From: Monosporascus cannonballus
Lineage: Eukaryota > Ascomycota > Sordariomycetes > Xylariales
Assembly: GCA_004154925.1 (NCBI GenBank)
Contig: QJNS01000013.1
Span: 496,001 to 560,000 of the forward strand
DNA: 64,000 nucleotides
Reading direction: 5' to 3'
The stretch's first letter is position 1. Each line of letters begins with the position of its first letter. The translations under genes were made by a program, and so were the position numbers. The notes beneath the pieces were generated by a model. The model saw only the letters and a program-made list of their open reading frames with translations, did not search any database and had not been told where the DNA came from. This document shows positions 34,201-46,462 of the stretch, piece by piece.

Positions 34201-37200
34201 ATGGCGGGAATAGAGCAATTGGAGATTCATAGCAAGGTTAGTAGCCTGAACATCGATGCGTCTTAGGGGAGCCTCCTCGATATAGTGTGATGTATATGCG
34301 CGTCTCGAAGGTATAGCTCACGTGTCTATCGACATTGGCAGTCTTATATCGTGCGATGGGTCAAAGTTGACGAAGGTCATACCATCTCCTGGAGCGTCCA
34401 GCCTCACAAGAAGTCCATGTAAGTCCCTATGCGGCGCATTACATCCCACATTCGTCCAACTCCCGCCCGGCTGACGTTGTGTGCCAATCTAGCAACTTTG
34501 GAATCGTCAAGCACCCGGGCTCTGGTGCTACGGGTCTACCCACGAATCCGGAGGATGCTAATTCCTCTTCGTACGAATACGTCGATGGTACCGCCAACAA
34601 TGGGAAGAGCGGTCTTTTCTCTAAAAGAGATGCAGGCACGGCACAAGAGCAGTTGGCCAGCAAGGGGTTTATACTTATGAAATGGCATGGGAAATATGAG
34701 GCAGAGAAGGTGTCCATGGGGACCTTTGATGTCGCCTCGGGCCAGGGCGGCATGTTTGGTTTGATCTTCGACAACACCTTTTCGAAGCAGACATCCAAGT
34801 CGGCTACGTTCGTCCTCCTGACCTATCCAACTGGCCAGCCTCCTCAGGGCGCCCAAAATCTACCTCACTTACAGGCCGGCTCTCACGCAAACATAAGCAA
34901 GACGAGCTTAGCGAAACCGAGCTCACATCTTGGCGCAGCAGCCGCTGACTCGACCGACAGTCTGCCCAGTCACGACCCAGAGACGAGGAAGAGGGCCACG
35001 TCGATGGCTGGCCGTAGTGACGCCGGGTCGACCCTTACGACGCATCATACGGGTACTCTGCTGAAGAGACGGCGGAAGAAGGGACAGGGTTACGCCCGCA
35101 GATACTTCTCTCTAGAATACACGACCTGCACGCTTTCCTATTATCATAACCGGAAATCCTCTGCGCTGCGAGGCGCGATACCCCTGAGCCTGGCTGCCAT
35201 TGCTGCGGATGAGCGACGGAGGGAGATCAACATCGACTCGGGCGCTGAAGTTTGGCACTTGAAGGCGTCCAACGCGGACGAGTTCGCCGACTGGGCAAAT
35301 GCTTTGGAGAAGGCTAGTAGGATTGCGAGGGGCCTCGAGCCCGGACAGGAGCCTTCCTCTGAGAATCCTACCGTTACTGCTACAGGGCCGAAGCCCCCAA
35401 ACACTCAAGAGGAAGAGGATCGCGAATGGCATCAAGTCGAGACTCTCGTGAGCCGCGTCGTTGGTACGAGGGATGCGCTCCGCCGCCTGGTTAAGGACAT
35501 GGCGGCTCAGAGGCAAGCCCCACGTCCCCCGAGCTCCTCCCTGTCTCCGGGCGAGACACCAGGTTCGCCCGACGACAAGGAGGGCTATTTCCCACCCGCA
35601 CAGGCGGAGAAGCGCTCATTCTGGAAAAAGAAGTCGAATTCCGCACCTTTTGCTACAGCTACGACGACCGGAGTGGCCACCGCGAGCCCCGTTTCGGCCG
35701 CAGCGCTTCCTGGGGAAAGGCCGAACTCGGGGCAGAAGTCCCAGGAAGAACGGAGTACTTATGATAATTGTGCGGCGCTTTTAACCGACCTGGATTCTGT
35801 CGTGACTGAGTTCACTAGTCTTATATCTAACAGCAAGAGACGTCGCATTCCCACTTTAGCGAGGACGTCAACCACCAGGAAGAGTCTCGAGTCCACTGCT
35901 TCAAACGATGAATTCTTCGATGCCGAAGCGGGTGATGTGGAGAACTCGACGCAGGTTGTTATGATTGACCGCCGGGAGAACGGAGAAGACTCTCAAGAAT
36001 CAGAAGCAGACGAGGCATCAATTCACGATTCATCTTCAGCCTCATCCATAGAAGAGGATGAGGATGACGCCAGCGGTGGCGCTACTCTATTCCCTGCAAA
36101 GCCAAAGTCTCTTAGTCCGTTACCGGTCGATATCGCGGTAGAGCGCCGCATCACTATCCCTCCAGCTACGTGCCCTCCGCCGAGTCTCATTGCCTTTGTA
36201 CGGAAAAACGTAGGTAAGGATCTAAGTACGATCAGTATGCACGTTTCAGCGAACGAGCCCACATCTTTGCTCCAGCGGGTGGCAGAACAACTGGAATATG
36301 CTCAGCTTCTCAACCAGGCGGCACAGCAGAAAACACCAGAGGAGCGTCTCCTCTACGTTACGGCCTTTGCCATTTCACAATACAGCGTGAATCGGGCCAA
36401 TGAGCGTGTGATCCGAAAACCGTTCAACCCGCTCCTGGGCGAGACTTACGAGCTTCTACGCACGGAGAGCGAGGTGCCGGGCGGATTCCGGCTGCTCGTC
36501 GAGAAAGTGACGCACCGTCCCGTCAGACTTGCCATGCACGCCGATTCCGCCTTCTGGTCCTTCACCCAGAGCCCGGCGCCGACACAGAAATTCTGGGGAA
36601 AGAGCGCCGAGCTAGCGACGGACGGCCGCATACGGGTTGCCTTGAGGTTACCCGACGGCTCCGATGAGCACTACTCCTGGAACCTCGCGACCATGATTCT
36701 CCATAACGTGGTCATGGGCGAGAAGTATGTCGACCCCACAGGCTCCATGACCGTGTCCAACGATTCGACGGGCGCGCGCGCCAACATCGAGTTCGTCAAG
36801 CCGAAGGGCATGTGGGGCGGACGTGGCGAGGAGGTCACGGTCAACATCGTCGGACCCAACGGCGCGCAGACGGGACTCGGGCTGCGGGGGACGTGGAACC
36901 AGTCGCTGAAGGACGCCGGGGGCAAGGAGATCTGGCACGTGGGCGAGCTCGTGCCGCAGGCGACCACGACGTACGGGATGACACGGTTCGCGGCGACGCT
37001 CAACGAGATTACCGAGGTCGAGCGCGGGCGGCTGCCACCCACGGACTGCCGGCTGCGGCCCGACCAGCGGTTCGCGGAGCAGGGTAACCTCGATGAGGCC
37101 GAGGAGTGGAAGACGCGGCTCGAGGAGGCGCAGCGCGCGCGGCGCGGCGCCCTCGAGGCCCGCGGCGAGGAGCACCGGCCCCGCTGGTTCGTCCGCGTCG

Positions 37201-37319
37201 AGGAGGCCCCCGAGGGCGAGGAGGCCTGGCGCATCAAGGGCGGCAGGGACGGCTACTGGGAGGAGAGGGCCAGGGGCGAGTGGAAGGGCATCGAGAAGAT
37301 CTTCGAGGTCGAGGAGTAG
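34201..37319 (+). CDS. OSH3: Oxysterol-binding protein, Osh3 type (GOLD-PH-FFAT-ORD)
   Basis: Model: join(34201..34236, 34342..34418, 34493..37319), 979 residues. The first two exons are tiny (36 and 77 bases) and encode MAGIEQLEIHSK and SYIVRWVKVDEGH..., the N-terminal GOLD-like domain typical of Osh3; introns are 105 and 74 bases. A PH domain lies at about 208-316 (TGTLLKRRRKKGQGYARRYF ... ADEFADWANALEKA). An FFAT motif, EFFDAEA with acidic surroundings, lies near residue 510 and should dock the protein on ER VAP proteins. The ORD runs from about 600 to the end, with NPLLGETYEL and LVEKVTHRPVRLAMHA. The VTHRPVR sequence replaces the usual VSHHPP signature; this is a feature of the Osh3 branch, which handles PI4P and is thought not to bind sterol. 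Likely acts at ER-plasma membrane contacts. Confidence 0.95.
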
Positions 37320-38778
37320 TGTCTCGGTTTAAAGGAGTTGTGGGGCTGTGTTCCTGAAGGGAGAGGACACGTGGCTGTGGGGTGGGAAGAGCACGCCTAC
37401 CTGTCCTGGCAAGCCTCTTACTCTTTGAAACGGAAAGCGGAGTGGAAAAAAATAGAGTGGAGTGATAGATCTGATTGGAAGCGATGGAAAATTTGGAGAT
37501 ATCAAAAGAAAGAGCATATAGAGCATGCCTGTGGCTTATAGAGCGCATCTGCCAGATTCTGTAGCTGAAAAGGGGGATTCGGTTACTTCTTTTAAGAAGC
37601 ATGCTGCTTGAGCTCTACGGGATTCAGTCCCCCTCCTCTTCTCTAAGACATGGCCTAGGCTTGATACTCGGGAGCTGCAACGCCTGCTGCTCTCTTCTGG
37701 TTCGTCTAGTGGCTAGTAAACCGACTTTTCGACGGGGACCCTACACTTGTTACTCTCACACCACCGACCACCGATTCGTGAGATGCTTAATACGGTAACA
37801 TGAATATCTTCCCAAGGATCTAAAGCTCACGGAAATCAGATTCAAGCAACTAAAGGCTAATACGAGAAGTGGCCTGTGGAGAATATCTCGAAGCGAAACT
37901 GGCTCCACCTTTATACTACTCGTCAGGGCTCCAAAAGCCAATGTACCGAAGAAATTCTAGCCAGAACGGTATGTCTAACGAATAGTAGAGGTTCCGTAAG
38001 GCCGAAGTGCTATGGACGGGTCTACTCGCCTATGTATGCGTTGGAGACTTTAGTCGGAGGGCAATTTTGCGCCAATCGAGATGTGGTCCCATCAACTTAA
38101 GTGGCGTTGATAGACCTCGACTTTTAAGAGATAAAGGTAAACCTGCCGGATAAGGCCCAGTCAGCGCGGTTTGGACCCGCCTGCTCTCCAGAAATGGAAA
38201 TAAAACAGACACCTTCCGTGAGGGGCCGTGTCCTCGGTTATGATCCTTGCTGTTCGAGATAGAAGTTCAGATAGAAACAGCGCAATTATGGGGTGCATAC
38301 ATATTGCATACGATGATTGGCCGAGAGGACCGAAATCCCCTTTCCCCAGACCCAGATCCCCGGGGCGGTCAAGTTCGCTTCGGCCTGCTAAGCGTGAACA
38401 AGCATCGCGTGACGTCCGCCGAGAATTACCAAGCGGGCATGCGATCGTTTACCCGGGCACTTCACCAGCACGCCACAATCAACCCAAGCCATCGATGTCA
38501 TGGGCGAAGAATGACGCCCTTGGCAAGGACGGTCTTTCACATAGCGGCGGTGTGCATTCTCCCGTCTCGTTTTCCTCACCGGGCGCTAGCACAGGCCCTC
38601 CGCATCACCCGTGTAATAAACGCGCCAATGGTCATGCATTATAGGGGAGCGTAGTCTGCTACATCTTCATGGCGGAGGATGTATAAAGGCGCCCGGGAGT
38701 TGGGTGTTACGACCCGGGTGGCAGTGATGCGATTCAGACAACAGATCAGCAACAGCACTCCCTCTCGGTCCTTTCACG
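37320..38778. other. Intergenic, promoter side of acetylesterase gene
   Basis: 1.46 kb without a supported gene. Two overlapping frames of about 135 codons (38228-38644 and 38247-38654) are unrecognised and mutually exclusive. A TATA-like element lies at 38682-38687. Confidence 0.45.
38682..38687 (+). promoter_or_regulatory. TATA box of the acetylesterase gene
   Basis: TATAAA within GTATAAAGG, 92 bases upstream of the ATG at 38779. Spacing and context suit a core promoter TATA box of an inducible secreted-enzyme gene. Confidence 0.5.
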
Positions 38779-39678
38779 ATGAGAGTTAACTCGCTCGCTT
38801 TCCTGGCGGTGGCCGCCTTCGAGGCTACCGCTAAGCCCGTAGAGATCGCAGAACGGGCAGCGCCGACACTGTATCTCGCCGGAGATAGCACGATGGCAAA
38901 GTCCAACGACGGCGTCATGGATGGTGAGTGGAACCAATAGAAAAAGAAAAACTCGGCCCTTCATCGATGAGCAAAAAGGAAAAAAAACAAAGAGCCCTGC
39001 TAACAGGACGGACGGCGGTGGCGGACGACAGGCTGGGGCCCCTACATCTCCAAGTACATAAACCTCCCCGTGGTAAACAAGGCGATCGGTGGCCGGTCGG
39101 CGCGCAGCTACACCAACGAGGGGCGGTTCGCCGAGATCGAGCGCGTGGTCAAGTCGGGCGACATCGTGGTCATCGAGTTCGGCCACAACGACGGGGGGTC
39201 GCCGAACGGCCCCAACGACAACGGGCGCAGCGACTGCCCGGGCACGGGCAGCGAGACGTGCCGCTCGGGGAAGACGGGCGAGCTCGTCCACACGTTCAAC
39301 CACTACGTCGAGAACGCAGCGCGCTCGTACATCGCCAAGGGCGCCAAGGTGGTCGTCAGCAGCCAGACGCCCAACAACGTCTGGGAGACGGGGACCTTCC
39401 TGCCGAGCCCCCCGCGCTTCGTGGGCTACGCCGCCCTCGCCGCCCGCAACATCGGCGGCGGCGCCAGCTTCGTCGACCACTTCGAGGCCACCGCCAAGGC
39501 GTACTGGAAGATCGGCAGGGACGCCACGAACCGCCTGTACCCCAAGGACCACACGCACACGAGCCCCGCGGGCGCCGACCTCGTGGCGCGGGCCTTCGCG
39601 CAGGCCATCGACATCAGCCTGAACGGCACCACGCCCCTGAAGTCCTACGTGAAGAGCGGATACCCGAAGGCCTGGTAA
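38779..39678 (+). CDS. Rhamnogalacturonan acetylesterase-like SGNH hydrolase (CE12)
   Basis: Model: join(38779..38923, 39032..39678), 263 residues. The 108-base intron joins GVMD to GWGPYIS, the conserved glycine-tryptophan block of the family. A signal peptide covers about residues 1-19 (hydrophobic LAFLAVAAF, ending ATA-KP). SGNH blocks: GDSTM with nucleophile Ser37, GGRSARSY (Gly69), FGHNDGG (Asn101), and DHTH with Asp221 and His224 as the rest of the triad. Known role: removes acetyl groups from rhamnogalacturonan in pectin, outside the cell. All catalytic residues are intact, so it should be active; the exact acetylated substrate cannot be told. The 3' end is very GC-rich. It lies tail to tail with the broken amylase. 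Confidence 0.92.
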
Positions 39679-39849
39679 AGGGGGCGCCATAGACCTATCA
39701 GCAGTACCTGGGTTATCATCTAGGAAATAAATAGCATCGCCCTTTATGGAATCTATATGTCGGCCTCCACGTCTAACTATCCAGAGCCACAGACGCCGAA
39801 GAAATCCAATGCCGCTACTCTGTAAACTGTAAATGTCGCTGTTAAATCG

Positions 39850-41508
39850 GACTGGGAATTTGTCCCTTCCTTGTGTATCTCTCTGACCCAGATCGAGGCA
39901 CTTAGCGCCGGGACGCCTGAAGACGCCGTTGCCCTCGCCGTCGATTTCGACCTCGTCTTGTTGGCAGCCGAGGACGTCTGTCCAGACCTCGCCGTTATGC
40001 CCGAGACCAAGACGCATTTGAATCTCACTAGGGCCGGTAGTAGACATGATGAATGCTAGTCCGTCGGGCCTATCTGTGCGTTCCTCCTCGAACCCAGCCT
40101 AGAGTCTCTGTCAGCTCGAAGTCGTTCTTTCCAGCGTATCTCAAGCATCCGTGCAGTTGGGATTGTCAAAGTAGTCGTTCTGATCACCATAGGCGTAGAG
40201 GCTACGGGCAAGGGCGATGTCTGCGAGTTTCGTTCCACAAGAAGGAAGCTTGGCGTGCTCGCTCCTGGCGCCGTAGAGGTCGCCGTAGAAAGTGCAGGGA
40301 TAGCCCTGAGCCCGCAGTAGAATCAGAGAGTATGCCAGGTGCTTGGAGAAGTCCTCGACGGGGGTCTCGGCCGTCTGGCCTTTCTGGGTATCGTGGTTCT
40401 ACACCACGGTCCGGCGTTGACGGGCTCCCTCTGCACCAGGGTGTCGTCAAACACCCCACGGAGGCCCGAGCTCTTCTGCTTGCTGAGGTGCGAGAAGTTA
40501 TTCAGCACCGGCGGGTCGTACAGTGAGAACTCCTTGTCCATCTTGGCGAGCCAGTCGCACAGAGCCCGGATGTCCTCGGTCCAGAACTCGCGGACGTAGA
40601 ACAGCTCCTCACTCCCGCGGCGCCCCGCGTTCACCTCTCGATCCACTCGCGCGTGAACCGCTCCGAGAGGCGCTGCACGGCGTCGAGTCGGAAGCCCGCG
40701 AGGCCCGCCTCCCCGACAACCCGCCTGCCCCAGCGCTTGACGTCCTCGACCACCTCCGGGTGTGGGCAGTCGAGGTCCGCGAACATGAAGAAGTCGTCGT
40801 TGTCCTGCTTGTCGTCGACGCTCTCGCTCCAGTCCTTGCTCTTATCCTCGATCCTGAAGATGCCGTTGCGCCCACTGCCGGAGTCGTAATCGGTGCCGGA
40901 GACGTGGTACCAGTGGTACTTCTGTTTCGAGTACTTATCACCGCACCCCGCGAACTCAAAGCCCAGCCATGCCACGATCTCGTGCGGGTCAGATATTGCC
41001 TTGTTACGGTCTACAAGAACGGTTGTCAGTGATAGGCAGGATTATACAAGCTGGAGTATCAATGCCGGTTACCGTTTCCGTCCACCTCGACAACCGTCAC
41101 CGTCTCCTTTTAATCAGCCCCTGCCTTGCGGTTCAGGACGGCGTCCCAATATAACCTGACGCCCTCCTCCTCCGCCGGCTGCGATAGTCTAAGGAGGTTT
41201 GCCTTTGGTCCCCCACTTGGTTCCTACCGAATCCTTCTGGTCAAAATTTACCTAGGTCGTACAAGTCGTAGATGTCGTATCAATTCCCCTGTGGAGTTTA
41301 GCTTACGGCACAAAAGGAGCCGAAATTGAGAACCCCAGACCTCGGGACTGCTTGCCCTGCACCCGGGGGAAGCCAGATCGCATTGATGCTCTTCAGCGCG
41401 GGCAGCTGATTGCAGAGGCGGTCGTAGTGTCGCTAGTCGCTGGGGCGGTTCCATTTCGAGCCCCCGCAGCATGGTGCCATTCTCTGGCGTAGCATCGTTT
41501 TCGCTCAT
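39850..41508 (-). pseudogene. GH13 alpha-amylase, decayed
   Basis: Reading the minus strand from ATG 41508 gives successive amylase blocks in changing frames: GTMLRGLE, HYDRLCNQLPALKSIN, AIWLPPG, YDIYDLYDLG, VGTKWGTK, LYWDAVLN, a long intact piece from about 40975 to 40630 (EIVAWLGFEFAG, FADLDCPHPEV, GFRLDAVQ with the catalytic Asp), FYVREFW (catalytic Glu kept, a conserved Gly now Arg), NHDTQ, PCTFYGDLYG, KLADIALARSLYAYG and a C-terminal EVWTDVLG. Stops lie at 41433-41435, 41280-41282, 41110-41112 and 40399-40401, with at least five frame changes, one in the T triplet 41454-41456. Two stops are in positions where the family has Gln, implying CAG to TAG, a CpA-to-TpA change like RIP. Two former introns are still visible, one with a GCTAAAC branch point. 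The enzyme would have hydrolysed starch or glycogen. It has no signal peptide. Ends are approximate. Confidence 0.9.
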
Positions 41509-41510
41509 CG

Positions 41511-42085
41511 TGATTTATTCGCCTCCGAATTATGTATATGGTGTGTGTATTGGTGATGAAACGCAATTAGAACCTATGATGTAACACCAGCAACTGATAT
41601 AACGTGGGTTAGTGATATGGGAAGTGTTGGCAAGTTCAGTATCTCCCGAGCCCGTGGATATGACGACATCAGCACCAGGTCCTGTTACGCTTGGGTCAAA
41701 CCCACGGCGCTCGTAACCTAGACGGGGGAATCCATTCGGAGGACGTTGGTAAGAAAAATACAGAAGCGACGTACCTACGCTGGCACATGTCTATTACTGA
41801 TGGGTAGACTGAATAGGAGTCTTCTATTAGAGAGGGCCGGCTGCTGCTTTCTGCGGTATGGCAAATTCTAAACGCAATGCTGAATAATCCAACTCACATA
41901 ATAGACCATTCAATACATTTTTAGGCGATAGAACTAGGACCACAATAGGCGATGCGCCTATTAGAGCGACTAGGCATAGTTCTGAAAAATCGTCTTTCGT
42001 ATATTCGGGATGAGGTTGATAAAAGGCACATTATGCCCCGGCCACTCCTCGCTACCATTGCCAATAACCCCAAATCCGTAAACCC
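41511..42085. other. Intergenic
   Basis: About 575 bases between the start of the amylase pseudogene and the end of the DUF92 gene. No gene, repeat or signal recognised. Confidence 0.5.
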
Positions 42086-43374
42086 TCAAGCGCTGAGAAC
42101 ACTGTCAAGTGGTATCCCCCAATACCAACTTGCAATAACCATAGCGCCGAGGCTCATCGTGAAAGCCATTAAGAAATTCACATCGTTGTTGTCCAACAAG
42201 TCGAATCCGTTCTCTACTACCCTTGTAGGTTTGGAATCCCCAAAATGCGACCCGCGATGCCTGTCGCTCGGGTTGTACGGATCCTCGGCGGATTCTGGCT
42301 TCTCTAGGGCACGCTTCCCCTCGCCTCCTAGCGTTTTCGCTTTGACCTCGGTGCTCTTCTTGAACGATTCGGAGGATGTGGGGTCCACCTGCGGGGAAAC
42401 CAGCACACGAACGCCTCCATCAGCCTCAACGATCTTGCCGGATCTGACATCTGTCACGCTCCGCTGGAACCAGCCCCCCAGGAAACTGTCCAGCAAGCTG
42501 CCCAGAGTGCCCCATATCGTCAAACCCCAGGCTAGCAAAGCCTTCTGGCCGGTAGACCAGGAGCTGCTGCTATTCTGATCGTTACACAGGGGTAGAAACA
42601 AAAATGATGCTGTGACAATGATCATGGAACCAAGGAACCCGGCAACCAGTCCCCAAAGCGTGACACCACCGTTTGTGCCGCGAGGCACTCTACGCAGCGT
42701 CAACGAAGTGATCAGCCGAGGTTCGCTGCGAGACAGAATGCCCAACTCGGAAGAGAACGTATCGGCAGCGACTGCTGCGTAGTTGGCGATGATGCCAACA
42801 ACTAGTAGATCACCCCCCCAACTGTAGCAGAAAGCGCCTTCCGGGACTTCACCGGCGAGTATAGCATCACGCTTCTTGCGCAGCTGGTACGTGTGCAGAA
42901 GCGTCAAGATGGAAGCCATTAGAGAATTCGAGAGAACCTGGACATGAGTTCTCGGCCCTTCGCCACCAGAGTTGCCAGAAGCACTGACGGTCAACTTCGC
43001 CTTCACATCTTTCTTGATGTGTGTCACACGTGTTCCAGCTAGGAAGAAGACGGCAAGCAGTGCGAAGGGGAGATTCCAGGGATGAACGGCACTGTTTTTA
43101 TGTTAACTTGCTGTGCCGCCAGGCGAAGCCTCTCATTCTAGGAGCGCTTTTCCAGGTCACGTGGGACCACGAGAAGAGGATTAAAGAAATATGACACATA
43201 CTGTAAGAGAGTTAGCCTATAAGATCCAGCGGGCAGTATATAAAGGAAGGTTTCCCGTACCTGGGCTATGGCTGTCAAGAGCGCTGCAAAGATGCCGCCT
43301 GGAGTGAGAGACTTCCGTGAGTACGCTCTATAGACCAGCAACAACGTCGCCGGAACAGCAATGATTGGTTTCAT
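42086..43374 (-). CDS. TMEM19/DUF92 family multi-pass membrane protein
   Basis: The C-terminal exon (42086 to about 43091) encodes AVHPWNLPFALLAVFFLAGT, the glycine-rich SASGNSGGEGPRTHVQV motif, NYAAVAADTFSSELG and RVPRGTNGGVTLWG, all hallmarks of the DUF92 family. A hydrophilic loop precedes the last span. The N-terminal exon (43374 down to 43261) gives KSLTPGGIFAALLTAIA. Several hydrophobic spans are visible. Joining the exons has a problem: the family reads ...TAIA-HAVHPW, which needs two bases left over at the donor, but the GTACGG donor leaves a complete codon. Either a base was inserted at the splice site, or a tiny extra exon is used (a good acceptor, GGCTAACTCTCTTACAG, lies in the gap), or the sequence has an error. 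Function in fungi is unknown; the plant relative VTE6 is a phytyl-phosphate kinase. Confidence 0.82.
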
Positions 43375-46300
43375 GCTTGTCAGCTCGGGAAAGGCGTCCG
43401 ACTAGCGTTGTTGATATCAGACCCTGCTACTTAGGTCAATAGCAGGAGAGTACTACGGGGAGACAAGGCGCTTGGGACTTGATGAATGAGGCGTCTATGG
43501 GATGGCGAACAGTTGAGCCCGGTCCTACACGCTAGTTCGGAGGGAGATAGGCAGTTTGGGTAATAGAGTCGGATGGAGACAGATTATCGTGATTAACGAT
43601 GGCGGGCCTCGGGTCGTGCGCCATCTTCCTCCTCTATTCTATTTGCTGCCATCACCGGGCACCTGCAGCTGGATCCATCCGCAATTGCATGTCGGCTCGG
43701 AGATACTATATTCCAGTGGGGCAATCCACCGACTTAACCTAACTACTTTGAGCCACAGAATAAAGTCAGCTTCATCCCCCTGGATCGTGCAATACGGCTA
43801 ACGTTACCCTTTTTTTGCTTCCGGAAACTCGCCTACACCTAACATAACACTTACTCTATGCTAATTATGTCTATGAATTGGCAATTATTAAACTGCCGTC
43901 TTCATGATGTGACGTGGCGCCGCCCTTTTCTGAACGTGGATCACCACACAAATCAGACTCCGTCCTTCCAGCTAGGAAGGAGTCCTGATCTCACGCAACC
44001 GTTCTCAGCTTGAACAGATCAGACGAGCACCCCCGTCTGGAATCGGGCGAATACGTTGTCTGGGCGCATTGGAAGCGGGCTTGGTATATTGATGACTAAG
44101 AGATATTGTCTATCGGGCTATGGGCATCTAGGACTAGTTTATGCGCTCCGAGGAACACGTTCGCGAGTATGATTCGACCCTGTATATTGCCGCGGTCATC
44201 AGGGCACTGTTCTCATCTTTCGGCGTCACCATCTCGGCTGCCTCGTATCTCATACTGTTTCAATGTCAAGTTTCGATAGCTTCGATTCTCGGACCAGTCA
44301 TGCAGCCTTTCTGCCTACGTTGTACAGCGAGCAATCACGCTGGCCCTTCTTGGTGCATATTCGGGCCGGACGACTTTCTTGATTAGCCTCGTGCTGCAGT
44401 TGATATGCTGGGTGTTGATCAGGGCCACATGCTGAATGCAGCCCCACGTCCCTCTTGAGCCACCTTCTATGTGGCTTGCTTAGTGGTTCGTCTTGGCAGT
44501 TCATATTAGAAAGGACCGGGACGTTGCGCCCAAATAGCGTTGTTGCTTGTTGCTGGCACTACACTGCGGTTAATACTTGCGATGTCGGCATGCGACGACT
44601 TTTGCCAGTACCATGGGTATTTCAGGGGACGGTCTCGAAGTCCATGATATGCTTGGAAGGAGAACTCTGTTTCGTCCGTCGTTGTTTATATATGGCTAGA
44701 CTTGTGACTTGCATCGGGTTTACGACGAGAACCTAATAACCCAATGTTTCCCGTCGACCACCTACTTTTTCACCTTACCTAGCTAGATGTGGCCTTGACA
44801 GTTACCCGGGATGATGGTGGCAACCTTTTGCAGATTTGTGAGATGCCGATTCATTCGAACACTAAAGACATGTGGCCACCAAGCTGTATGGAGACGTTCG
44901 TTCGAACTGAATACGTGCATGCAATAGTATCATCGGTTCTTCTACCATGCAATCCAGCTCTCCACAGTAGGACTCGATCGATAATCTCATGCACTCGTGA
45001 TTGGCAAATCGGTATGCCAGCCCTGTGGTGAAACCGCCACTCTTCCTTGTCCGCATGTTAATCATTCCCTCCCCACTAGCAACCCGACCACAGCTTGGAG
45101 TTGGCGCATGAAATCCAGCCCTGCGGCTTCTGTCAAGGGAGGATTCAAGTTTACTTACGACTAACTTGTCAGGCATTAACTGCGCTGCCGCAAAGAGATA
45201 GGATTGAGCCAGTATCAGTCCCGGCTACGATTTGGCGTCAAGCCTTAGAAAGATCTTGACCATTAACCAGATCTGCGTAAGGAGGGACTCTGCAGCCGAC
45301 AGTAGAGTTACTGCCAAGTCATGTATATGCTAGCCTTGTGGACAGACACTCCGGGCATCCAGACCGCATAGAGGGCAAGGGTACCTGGCATCGTTCGTGA
45401 CCCCTTCGACACCCCGGATGCAATAAGGACGAACCTCCAACCAATCATATAGGACTTGCTCGGTATTTTGCACTTCTGCTGAAATCGATATTCACTCTAA
45501 GTCCTGCGACAGCTCACTCGTCGGCCCTAGAGGGTCTGTGGCCCATTCAACAAGTACCTGGGGTATGATACGTCACGTCGTGCAGACAGGCACGAATCTC
45601 GCAGATGTCTATGGCCGTGAGAGTATCCTGGCGTAAATGCGGTCCTCGAAGACTTGGAGGCTAAGGAGTTGGTACCGGTAACACCTGTGATGTCTAGCAG
45701 CTGCAAACCGGGATATCTTTCAGCTAGCCTTTGACGTTGTCTGTTTGTCCTGAGCTAGAGCATGGTCTGCCCTCATGATGAGTGCGCTCGCTGCAGGGAG
45801 AATACAACTTTAGGCAACTTAGTCCTCCCACTTTAAGGGTTACTTGTTACGTTTGCACAGGTTCCATGCAACTGTCGGGCCGCGACTTCAAAGTTTATTT
45901 ACCAAGGCTTTGCGACGACCCCCGAATGAGGGTGGCCAAAAATCACACAAATTTCTGCTTCGAGCCATGTAACGCAATGAACGACTTGCCCGAGTTAGGG
46001 GGCGCTGCAGTCGGTTGTCCGCTTATTCTCCTAGGACCCTAGTATTGTTACCATATCGATATATAGTCGTGAGTCACTAAGATCTGCTATATCCCATCTT
46101 ATGGAACATGGGGCTGACGTTTGCCCATTTCGGAAACCTGTTCTTATGGATATAGGCTCATAGACCAACTCTTTTCCTATCTACCTTCATGCACAGATTC
46201 ATAATTAGGGATTGAGGTGGCTTGAGGACCGGTTTATTCTACGGGTTATCCCTGGTCAGTTGCTCGTGGGCAACCCTTGGACCTCCTGTCCGCGTTCGGT

Positions 46301-46462
46301 ACCATGACATTATCATAGCCTTTATAAACTTAGTAGCGTCCTTGCACAAGATCTGTAGTGTCTATGTCTACTCTCTGGCTTTTGTCCATCATGGCCGTTC
46401 CACGTGCCGTTTAATTCCTCGCCCGTTGATAAGTCACTCTGCGCAAAGGCACCCATGCGAAA
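43375..46462. other. 3.1-kb gene-poor region
   Basis: Contains the upstream regions of the DUF92 gene (- strand) and the multicopper oxidase gene (+ strand). Frames at 44141-44386, 44455-44736, 44789-45031 and 45782-46042 are short and unrecognised. A TATA-like TATAAA lies at 46323-46328. Confidence 0.45.
46323..46328 (+). promoter_or_regulatory. Possible TATA box of the multicopper oxidase gene
   Basis: TATAAA in CTTTATAAACT, 135 bases before the ATG at 46463. Position is plausible but a little far; support is from sequence and spacing only. Confidence 0.3.

Noticed and set aside
38228..38654. Two overlapping frames of about 135 codons before the acetylesterase
   Set aside because: They overlap in different frames, have no family and lie in the promoter region.
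38746..40047. 433-codon minus-strand frame over the acetylesterase and amylase tail
   Set aside because: Its first part is the decayed amylase C-terminus; the rest is the antisense shadow of the acetylesterase. Not a single gene.
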